Assembly: GCF_018336155.1 (NCBI RefSeq)
Contig: NZ_JAGYHF010000012.1
Location: forward strand, 1 to 64,000
Direction: 5' to 3'
Source of the DNA: Pseudomonas rustica
GTDB taxonomy: Bacteria > Pseudomonadota > Gammaproteobacteria > Pseudomonadales > Pseudomonadaceae
Length of the DNA stretch: 64,000 nucleotides
Below, one piece after another: positions 52,442-60,185 of the stretch. Position numbers and translations under genes: made by a program. The number at the start of each line of letters is the position of its first letter. The stretch's first letter is position 1. The notes under the pieces are model-generated. The model searched no databases and was not told the origin of the DNA. It saw only the letters and a list, made by a program, of their open reading frames with translations.

Positions 52442-52495
52442 CATCGGCGCGTCCGGCGCCAGCCAACACTAATTTCAAGCACAGGAGCTTATTTC

Positions 52496-54559
52496 ATGTC
52501 CCACGCCCCTACCCTGCAAAGCTTCCTCGCCGGCCGCTGGATTGGCCAGCACGGCGCGCAAATCCTGCGCAGCGCCATCGACGGCCACGAACTGGCGCGC
52601 ACGCATGAAGAGCGCCCGGACTTCGCCGAAGCTATCGACTTCGGTCGCCGCCAAGGCGTCACCGAACTGATGAAGCTCGACTTCCAGCAACGCGCGCAAC
52701 GCCTCAAAACCCTGGCGCTGTACCTCAGCGAACGCAAGGAAGAGCTTTACGCGCTCTCGCACCACAGCGGCGCCGCCCGCGCCGACAGCTGGATCGACAT
52801 CGAGGGCGGCAACGGCACGCTGTTCACCTACGCCGGCCTCGGCGCGCGTGAGTTGCCGTCGGGCAACATCGTCCACGAAGGCCCGGCGCTGCCCTTGGGC
52901 AAACTCGGCACCTTTGCCGGCACACATATTCTGGTGCCGCGCGGCGGCGTCGCGGTGCACATCAACGCGTTCAACTTCCCGATCTGGGGCATGCTGGAAA
53001 AATTCGCGCCGTGCTTCCTCGCGGGCATGCCGTGCATTGTCAAACCGGCCAGCGCCACCAGTTATCTGACCGAAGCCGTGGTACGCATGATGGATGCCTC
53101 GGGCCTGTTGCCGACCGGCAGCCTGCAATTGGTAATCGGCAGCACCGGCGACCTGCTCGACCGCATGCAAGGCCAGGACGTGGTGACGTTCACCGGTTCC
53201 GCCGACACCGCCGCCAAGCTGCGCGTCAACCCGAACCTGATCCGCAACTCGGTGCCGTTCAACGCCGAGGCCGACTCACTGAACTGCGCGATCCTCGCCC
53301 CTGACGTAACCCCGGACGACGAAGAGTTCGAGCTGTTCATCAAAGAAGTCGCCCGCGAGATGACCACCAAGGCCGGGCAGAAATGCACCGCGATTCGCCG
53401 CGCCATCGTGCCCAAACAACATATCGACGCCGTCGCCACACGTCTGCGCGATCGTTTGGCGAAAGTCGTCGTCGGCGATCCATCCGTGGAAGGCGTGCGC
53501 ATGGGTGCATTGGCTTCCCATGATCAGCAGAAGGACGTCGGCGAACGCTTGCAAAGCTTGCTGCAAAGCTGCGATCAGCTGTTCGGCGCTGAGGACGGTT
53601 TCGAACCGCGCGGCGCAAACGTCAGCCAAGGCGCATTCTTCGCTCCAACGCTGTTGCTGGCCCGTGATCCGCACGCCGAAGGTGGCGCGCATGACATCGA
53701 AGCCTTCGGCCCGGTCAGCACACTGATGGCCTACGACGATCTCGATGAAGCGCTGGTGCTGGCCGCGCGCGGCAAGGGCAGTCTGGTTGCCAGCCTGGTG
53801 ACCAAGGATCCGAAAATCGCCGCCAAAGCCATTCCGGTCGCCGCAGCCTGGCACGGGCGTCTGTTGGTGCTGGATCGCGAATCCGCCGCCGAATCCACCG
53901 GCCATGGTTCGCCACTGCCACAACTGAAACACGGCGGCCCGGGTCGCGCTGGTGGCGGTGAAGAGCTCGGCGGCCTGCGCGCGGTCAAACACTACCTGCA
54001 ACGCGCCGCCGTGCAGGGCTCGCCGACCATGCTTGCTGCCGTCACCGGTGAACACGTGCGCAGCGCAAAAGTCATCGAGACCGAAGTGCATCCATTCCGT
54101 CGACACTTCCAGGATCTGCAGATCGGCGAGTCGCTGCTGACTCACCGCCGCACTGTCACCGAAGCGGATCTGGTCAACTTCGGCTGTCTGTCCGGTGACC
54201 ACTTCTACATGCACTTCGACGACATCGCCGCCAAGGAATCGCAGTTCGGCAAACGCATCGCCCACGGCTATTTCGTGCTGTCCGCGGCCGCTGGCCTGTT
54301 CGTCTCCGCTGCGCCCGGCCCGGTGCTGGCCAACTACGGCCTCGACACTTTGCGTTTCATCAACCCGGTCGGTATCGGCGACACCATTCAGGCGCGCCTG
54401 ACCTGCAAACGCAAGATCGATCAAGGCAAGAAGAGCCCGCAAGGCATTCCGCAAGGCGTGGTGGCGTGGGATGTGGAAGTCACCAACCAGCTTGGTGAAC
54501 TGGTGGCCAGTTATGACATTTTGACCTTGGTGGTGAAGCGCGAAGAAGTCGCAGCGTAA
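52496..54559 (+). CDS. paaZ: Bifunctional oxepin-CoA hydrolase / aldehyde dehydrogenase PaaZ
   Basis: A 687-residue protein close to the 681 of E. coli PaaZ. The N-terminal aldehyde dehydrogenase has Glu258 and nucleophile Cys297 (TKAGQKCTAIRRAIV). The C-terminal MaoC/hotdog hydratase (about 540-687) has Asp568 and His573 in LSGDHFYMHFDD. It opens the oxepin ring and oxidises the semialdehyde. The start at 52496 follows CAGGAG; the longer reading runs back into the REP array. In Pseudomonas papers this gene is also called paaN. Confidence 0.94.
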   Translation: MSHAPTLQSFLAGRWIGQHGAQILRSAIDGHELARTHEERPDFAEAIDFGRRQGVTELMKLDFQQRAQRLKTLALYLSERKEELYALSHHSGAARADSWIDIEGGNGTLFTYAGLGARELPSGNIVHEGPALPLGKLGTFAGTHILVPRGGVAVHINAFNFPIWGMLEKFAPCFLAGMPCIVKPASATSYLTEAVVRMMDASGLLPTGSLQLVIGSTGDLLDRMQGQDVVTFTGSADTAAKLRVNPNLIRNSVPFNAEADSLNCAILAPDVTPDDEEFELFIKEVAREMTTKAGQKCTAIRRAIVPKQHIDAVATRLRDRLAKVVVGDPSVEGVRMGALASHDQQKDVGERLQSLLQSCDQLFGAEDGFEPRGANVSQGAFFAPTLLLARDPHAEGGAHDIEAFGPVSTLMAYDDLDEALVLAARGKGSLVASLVTKDPKIAAKAIPVAAAWHGRLLVLDRESAAESTGHGSPLPQLKHGGPGRAGGGEELGGLRAVKHYLQRAAVQGSPTMLAAVTGEHVRSAKVIETEVHPFRRHFQDLQIGESLLTHRRTVTEADLVNFGCLSGDHFYMHFDDIAAKESQFGKRIAHGYFVLSAAAGLFVSAAPGPVLANYGLDTLRFINPVGIGDTIQARLTCKRKIDQGKKSPQGIPQGVVAWDVEVTNQLGELVASYDILTLVVKREEVAA

Positions 54560-54561
54560 CG

Positions 54562-54592
54562 AAAAAAGGGGCAGCGCAAGGTTGCCCCTTTC
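54562..54592 (+). terminator. Terminator after paaZ
   Basis: AAAGGGGCA and TGCCCCTTT form a 9-bp stem, preceded by an A run and followed by a short T run. It closes the paa cluster. Confidence 0.85.
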
Positions 54593-54605
54593 CCATACAA
54601 ATCCA

Positions 54606-54699
54606 CCTGTGGGAGCGGGCTTGCTCGCGAAAGCGGTGTATCAGCCACGTATGAATTGACTGATCCGACGCCTTCGCGAGCAAGCCCGCTTTCACAGGG
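54606..54699. repeat. REP-type hairpin, family B
   Basis: CCTGTGGGAGCGGGCTTGCT is paired with a right arm ending AAGCCCGCTTTCACAGG. It lies after the paaZ terminator, and the gap to the next gene (54700-54923) holds no convincing gene. Confidence 0.82.
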
Positions 54700-54923
54700 G
54701 AATTGATTGGGTTCTGGAGTTATTAAACAGACTGAAACAATAAACACGCCGATAGAAATATCGACGATTGTTGGGCAACTGTAGAGCCGCTGTGGGCTTC
54801 AAGCCATTCAGCACCTGCCCAAAGCAGATCGCCCAATAGTTTAAAAGGGCGATCAGTCCGCCCACCCTTGGTATCATCGCCCACACTTTTTTGACGTTTT
54901 AATGACGCTAAGGTCTTTTTTTT

Positions 54924-57134
54924 GTGAGCGCTCTTTTTCACCGTTTGCGGCATCCGCATGCCCGCCTCGTCTCGTTGATCATTCTGGTGCTGATCGTACC
55001 GGTGTGCCTGCGCGCGGTATTGGGCTGGTCGTCACCGCTGGGGTATTTGTCGGATCTGGCCATTGGCAGTTCGCTGGTGGTTTTGCTGCATCGTCGCGCC
55101 TGGTGGCTGGCGCTGCCGGTGCTGTTGTTCTGGGGCCTGCTGGCGGTGGCGACTGCTGAACTGGTGAGCGCAGTCGGCCGCTTGCCGACACCTTCCGACA
55201 TTCATTACCTGATCGATCCGCAATTTGTCGAAAACTCTACCGGCGGCGGTTTGGCGCATCCGGCGGTGGGCGCTGTTTTGCTGTTGGCGCTGATGGTCTG
55301 GCTGCTGACCCGGCATCTCGGGCGCGGCGTCACTCGCCCAGCCCTGCCCCGCGCGGTGTGGAGCGTGCCACTGGTGTTGTTCGCCGCGCATTGGGGCGCA
55401 CAGAATCTGTGGCCGAACGAAGCTGATCCGTGGCGGCTGTACAACTTGCCGCACCAACTGCTCGCCAGCGAAGTCGCCGATCTGCAGATTCAGGGCGAAG
55501 AATGGCTCGACGGCGATATTGAAGAACCCGCGCCGGCAATGGCCGGGCTCACCGACGTCGACCTCAATGGCCACAAATTGCTGGCCGCGCCGGGCCAGGC
55601 GCGCAACGTACTGATCATCGCGCTGGAAGGCATTCCCGGCGCCTACCTCCGCGCTAACCGCGAAGCCATCGGCAGCCATTATCAGGAAGACCTGATGCCC
55701 AACCTCAGCCGCTGGGCCGAGCGCGGCATGAACACTCCGGATTACGTGCTGCACACGCACCAGACCATTCGCGGCCTGTACGCGATGCTCTGCGGCGATT
55801 ACGACAAGCTCAACAACGGCACGCCCAAAGGCGTGGAAATGCTCACCCTTAACGAACGCAATCAAGCCTGTCTGCCGGCGCAACTGCGCCAGCACGGTTT
55901 CAGCACGCATTACCTGCAAGGCGCCGGGCTGCGCTTCATGGCCAAAGACAAGATCATGCCGCACATCGGTTTCGATGCGACCCATGGTCTGGAATGGTTC
56001 ACCAACAGTAACTACCTGGAATTCCCTTGGGGCAAGGATGACAAGGCCTTCTTCGAGGGTGCGCTGGACTATGTCGGTGAACTGAAGAAGCAGAAACAGC
56101 CATGGATGCTCACGCTACTGACCGTTGGCACGCACCAGCCCTACTCCGCCCCGGAGGAATATCTGGAGCGTTATGAAACCCCCAAACAAGCCGCCGTCGG
56201 TTATCTCGATGACGCGCTGGAGCAGTTCCTCAGCGGTCTCGAACGCCAAGGCGTGTTGAAAGACACGCTGGTAGTGATTACTTCGGATGAATCCCATGGC
56301 ATCGATGGCGTTCGCCTGGCCTCCTCTTGGGGTTTCAACCTGACGCTGGCTCCCGAGCACGAACAACTGCCACGGCTGAACAAAGGCGTGTATGGCCACG
56401 TCGACCTGAGCACCTCGATCCTCGACTATTTCGACCTGCCGGTACCCACGGCACTCAGCGGTCGTTCGCTGTTCCGCGACTACGATTCCGGTCGCGAAAT
56501 CATGTCCTTCACCAACGGCAAACTGCGTTACCACAATGGCCAAGGCATCTTCTCCGAATGCGACATGCCACGCCGCTGCCGCTATTACGAAAGCGCCGGA
56601 TTCATCGCCGAAAGCGCCACCTACAAAGGCAACTACAGCGGCCAGCCTGCCCGCCAGATCGCCGCCCGCGCCAACGCACTCGACCTGTCACTGCTGCGCA
56701 CCCCACTCAATCAGCGCTATCAGTTCGGCAGTACCAACGTCATCCCGCTACAGGCGCAAATCAAGGACGACTGGGCCGACAACCTGATCGGCGCGCAATA
56801 CTTGGAAATGCCCAAAGGGTCTTACACGCGTGTACGCCTGACAGTGCGTGCGGTTGATCCGCAGCAAACGGCGTTTATTCAGCTCAAGGCCAAGGAATTC
56901 GAGAAAGACGTGCAGTTGGGTCTGCCGACGGAAATGGTCGCCACGGCGGATCAACCGCTGGAGATGGATTTCAGCTTTGATAACCCGCAGCAGCGAAAGG
57001 CGTTTTCTTTTCATCTGCTGGGATATGGGGAAGGCGCGGTTGAGGTCACGGATTTCAGCGTGATTACTGAACTGCCGGGCCAGGAAGACCTCCTGGACGA
57101 AGTGCCAGAAGACGACACCGCCCAATCCACCTGA
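54924..57134 (+). CDS. LtaS-like alkaline-phosphatase-superfamily membrane protein
   Basis: A 736-residue protein. About four to five hydrophobic segments occupy residues 15-165. A periplasmic sulfatase/LTA-synthase domain (about 225-530) follows, with a metal-binding Glu in NVLIIALEGIPG, the probable Thr nucleophile in HTHQTIRGLYAMLCGDY and the metal site SDESHGI. The C-terminal about 180 residues are extra and beta-rich, ending in an acidic tail. Relatives transfer phosphoglycerol or phosphoethanolamine to envelope glycans. Gram-negative cells make no lipoteichoic acid, so the acceptor is unknown. Start is GTG behind AAGG. Confidence 0.8.
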   Translation: MSALFHRLRHPHARLVSLIILVLIVPVCLRAVLGWSSPLGYLSDLAIGSSLVVLLHRRAWWLALPVLLFWGLLAVATAELVSAVGRLPTPSDIHYLIDPQFVENSTGGGLAHPAVGAVLLLALMVWLLTRHLGRGVTRPALPRAVWSVPLVLFAAHWGAQNLWPNEADPWRLYNLPHQLLASEVADLQIQGEEWLDGDIEEPAPAMAGLTDVDLNGHKLLAAPGQARNVLIIALEGIPGAYLRANREAIGSHYQEDLMPNLSRWAERGMNTPDYVLHTHQTIRGLYAMLCGDYDKLNNGTPKGVEMLTLNERNQACLPAQLRQHGFSTHYLQGAGLRFMAKDKIMPHIGFDATHGLEWFTNSNYLEFPWGKDDKAFFEGALDYVGELKKQKQPWMLTLLTVGTHQPYSAPEEYLERYETPKQAAVGYLDDALEQFLSGLERQGVLKDTLVVITSDESHGIDGVRLASSWGFNLTLAPEHEQLPRLNKGVYGHVDLSTSILDYFDLPVPTALSGRSLFRDYDSGREIMSFTNGKLRYHNGQGIFSECDMPRRCRYYESAGFIAESATYKGNYSGQPARQIAARANALDLSLLRTPLNQRYQFGSTNVIPLQAQIKDDWADNLIGAQYLEMPKGSYTRVRLTVRAVDPQQTAFIQLKAKEFEKDVQLGLPTEMVATADQPLEMDFSFDNPQQRKAFSFHLLGYGEGAVEVTDFSVITELPGQEDLLDEVPEDDTAQST

Positions 57135-57156
57135 ATATTTTTCGCCTCAATGCCAA

Positions 57157-57242
57157 TGTAGGAGCTGCCGAAGGCTGCGATCTTTTGATCCTGATCTTTT
57201 AGAGAAAAGATCAAAAGATCGCAGCCTTCGGCAACTCCTGCA
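57157..57242. repeat. REP-type hairpin, family A
   Basis: TGTAGGAGCTGCCGAAGGCT with a right arm that ends CTTCGGCAACTCCTGCA. It lies just after the LtaS-like gene. Confidence 0.82.
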
Positions 57243-57267
57243 CGTGCAGGGCAATAAAAGACTTTGC

Positions 57268-57304
57268 CTATCAGTGTCCATCAGTCGGCCTATTAGCTGA
57301 CTTG
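57268..57304 (+). promoter_or_regulatory. Possible OxyR-type site upstream of katG
   Basis: CTAT, CATC, CTAT and CTTG occur at exactly 11-base intervals (57268, 57279, 57290, 57301), about 75-110 bases before the katG start. The spacing is that of OxyR boxes, but the tetramers match the ATAG/CTAT consensus only in part. Confidence 0.3.
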
Positions 57305-57377
57305 CCCAGTCGGGTCTAGCCTTACTAGTCCGAAGTCGGCACGAGCCGGCCGTAGCAGACCTGATAAGGACTCGAAC

Positions 57378-59651
57378 ATGGCAAACGAATCGAAATGCCC
57401 GTTCAACCACGCCGCCGGTGGTGGTACGACGAACCGTGACTGGTGGCCGAATCAACTCAACCTGAAAATTCTGAGTCAGCACTCGCCCAAGTCCGATCCG
57501 TTGGGCAAGGACTTCGACTACGCCAGCGCCTTCAAAAGCCTCGATTTTCAAGCCCTGAAACAAGACCTCACCGCGCTGATGACCGACTCCCAGGACTGGT
57601 GGCCGGCAGACTTCGGCCATTACGGCCCGCTCTTTGTGCGCATGGCCTGGCACAGCGCCGGCACCTATCGAACCGCGGATGGCCGTGGTGGCGCTGGCTC
57701 GGGTCAACAGCGTTTTGCCCCGCTCAACAGTTGGCCGGACAACGTCAGCCTCGACAAGGCCCGCCGCTTGCTATGGCCGATCAAACAGAAATACGGCCGC
57801 AATATTTCCTGGGCGGATCTGATTGTCCTCACCGGTAACGTCGCGCTGGAATCGATGGGCTTCAAAACCTTCGGCTATTCCGGTGGCCGCGCCGATGTCT
57901 GGGAACCGGACGAGGACGTTTACTGGGGTTCGGAACACGAATGGCTCGGCGGCGACAGTCGCTATGGCAAAGACAACGCACCGATGCAGGAGCCCGGTGA
58001 CGGCACGCTGGTGGCTGAGCCGGATTTGCACGGTAAAGAAGAAAGCCGTACCGATCAGGGCGAACGCAATCTGGAAAATCCCCTCGCCGCTGTGCAGATG
58101 GGTTTGATCTACGTGAACCCGGAAGGCCCTGAAGGCAATCCCGATCCCGTCGCCTCCGCCCACGATATCCGCGAAACCTTCGGCCGCATGGCCATGAACG
58201 ACGAAGAAACCGTGGCGCTGATCGCCGGCGGTCACGCCTTCGGTAAAACCCACGGCGCCGGGCCTGCCGACAATGTCGGGCCGGAACCGGAAGCGGCAGG
58301 GCTGGAAGAGCAAGGCCTCGGTTGGCGCAACGCTTTCGGCACCGGCAAAGGCGCCGACACCATCACCAGTGGCCTCGAAGTGACCTGGACGACCACGCCG
58401 ACCAAGTGGAGCAACAACTATCTGGAAAACCTGTTCGGCTTCGAGTGGGAGCTGAGTAAAAGCCCCGCCGGTGCGCACCAGTGGATCCCGAAAAACGGCG
58501 CCGGTGCCGGCACGGTTCCACATGCCCATGACCCGAGCAAAAAACTTTCGCCGACCATGCTGACGTCTGACCTGGCGCTGCGTTTCGATCCAGCCTACGA
58601 GCAGATCTCCCGGCGCTTTCTCGCCAATCCTGAGCAACTGGCCGACGCCTTCGCCCGCGCCTGGTACAAACTGATCCACCGCGACATGGGCCCGCTGTCG
58701 CGCTACCTCGGCCCGGAACTGCCGAGCGAAGAACTGCTTTGGCAGGATCCGATTCCAGACGTCACGCACCCGCTGATCGACGATGGCGACGCCGCAGCAC
58801 TGAAAAGCAAAATTCTGGAGTCGGGCCTATCCGTTTCACAACTGGTCTCGACCGCTTGGGCGGCACTCTCGACGTTCCGTGGTTCGGACAAACGCGGTGG
58901 CGCCAACGGTGGTCGTCTGCGTCTGGCACCGCAGAAGTTCTGGCAGGCCAACCAGCCCGAGCAACTGGATAAAGTGCTGAGCACCCTTGAAGGGATCCAA
59001 AACCAGTTCAATGGCGGCGCAGCCGGCAAGCAAGTCTCGCTGGCGGATTTGATCGTGCTGGCAGGCAACGCGGGCATCGAACAAGCGGCGAAAAACGCTG
59101 GTCACTCGGTCAGCGTGCCGTTCCATCCGGGGCGTACCGATGCCTCGCAGGAGCAAACCGACGTCGAGTCGTTTGGTTTCCTTGAGCCGATTGCCGATGG
59201 TTTCCGCAACTACAGCAAGGGCAAATACACGGTATCGGCGGAGGCGCTGTTGATCGACAAGGCGCAACTGCTGACGTTGACCGCGCCGGAAATGACCGTG
59301 TTGCTGGGTGGTTTGCGGGTGTTGAACACCAACGTTGGGCAGAGCCGTCATGGCGTCTTCACCAGCCAGACTGAAGCGCTGACCAATGACTTCTTCACCA
59401 ACCTGCTGGACATGGGCGTGGAGTGGAAGCCGACATCGCGGGATGCGGATGAGTTTGAAGGACGCGATCGCAAGACCGGGAATGTGAAGTGGACGGCGAC
59501 GCGTGTGGATCTGGTGTTTGGTTCCAATGCGCAGTTGCGGGCGTTGGCCGAGGTGTATGCCAGTTCGGATGCAAAGGAGCAGTTCGTTAAGGACTTCGTC
59601 GCTGCCTGGACGAAAGTCACTAACCTCGACCGTTTCGACCTGAAAAACTGA
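57378..59651 (+). CDS. katG: Catalase-peroxidase KatG
   Basis: A 757-residue heme enzyme made of two duplicated peroxidase domains. Distal-site Arg88, Trp91 and His92 are in VRMAWHSAGTYR. The Met-Tyr-Trp cross-link residues are Trp91, Tyr245 (GLIYVNPEGPEG) and Met271 (GRMAMND), and the proximal heme ligand is His286 (AGGHAFGKTHG). All catalytic residues are intact. It removes hydrogen peroxide as catalase and as peroxidase and is probably OxyR-controlled. It is a stand-alone gene. No signal peptide is visible, so it is cytoplasmic. Confidence 0.96.
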   Translation: MANESKCPFNHAAGGGTTNRDWWPNQLNLKILSQHSPKSDPLGKDFDYASAFKSLDFQALKQDLTALMTDSQDWWPADFGHYGPLFVRMAWHSAGTYRTADGRGGAGSGQQRFAPLNSWPDNVSLDKARRLLWPIKQKYGRNISWADLIVLTGNVALESMGFKTFGYSGGRADVWEPDEDVYWGSEHEWLGGDSRYGKDNAPMQEPGDGTLVAEPDLHGKEESRTDQGERNLENPLAAVQMGLIYVNPEGPEGNPDPVASAHDIRETFGRMAMNDEETVALIAGGHAFGKTHGAGPADNVGPEPEAAGLEEQGLGWRNAFGTGKGADTITSGLEVTWTTTPTKWSNNYLENLFGFEWELSKSPAGAHQWIPKNGAGAGTVPHAHDPSKKLSPTMLTSDLALRFDPAYEQISRRFLANPEQLADAFARAWYKLIHRDMGPLSRYLGPELPSEELLWQDPIPDVTHPLIDDGDAAALKSKILESGLSVSQLVSTAWAALSTFRGSDKRGGANGGRLRLAPQKFWQANQPEQLDKVLSTLEGIQNQFNGGAAGKQVSLADLIVLAGNAGIEQAAKNAGHSVSVPFHPGRTDASQEQTDVESFGFLEPIADGFRNYSKGKYTVSAEALLIDKAQLLTLTAPEMTVLLGGLRVLNTNVGQSRHGVFTSQTEALTNDFFTNLLDMGVEWKPTSRDADEFEGRDRKTGNVKWTATRVDLVFGSNAQLRALAEVYASSDAKEQFVKDFVAAWTKVTNLDRFDLKN

Positions 59652-59655
59652 AATA

Positions 59656-60178
59656 TGTAGGAGCTGCGGCACGCTGCGATCTTTTGATCTTAAACATTAA
59701 GATCTAAAGATCGCAGCCTCGTTTCACTCGTCAGCTCCTACAGAACGCAAAACCAACTGTGGGAGCGGGCTTGCTCGCGAATGCGGTGTATCAGATGACA
59801 TCTTCGTCTCTGGCACTGCGCTTTCGCGAGCAAGCCCGCTCCCACATTTATCGTGCAGGCCATCTAAACCCTGTAGGAGCTGCCGAAGGCTGCGATCTTT
59901 TGATCTTTAACATCAAGGTCAAAAGATCGCAGCCTCGTTTTACTCGTCAGCGCCTACAGTACGCAAAACCAACTGTGGGAGCGGGCTTGCTCGCGAATGC
60001 GGTGTATCAGATGACATCTTCGTCTCTGGCACTCCACATTCGCGAGCAAGCCCGCTCCCACATTTTAACGTGCAGGCCATCTAAACCCTGTAGGAGCTGC
60101 GGCACGCTGCGATCTTTGGATTTTAAACATCAAGATCAAAAGATCGCAGCCTCGTTTCACTCGTCAGCTCCTACAGGG
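59656..60178. repeat. Alternating REP array A-B-A-B-A
   Basis: Family A hairpins at 59656-59742, 59872-59957 and 60089-60175 alternate with family B hairpins at 59758-59846 and 59974-60062. Spacers are also duplicated (GTGCAGGCCATCTAAACCC twice), so the array is a tandem duplication of a unit of about 216 bp. It separates the convergent katG and pepN genes; there is no gene in this gap. Confidence 0.88.
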
Positions 60179-60185
60179 ATCGGCG

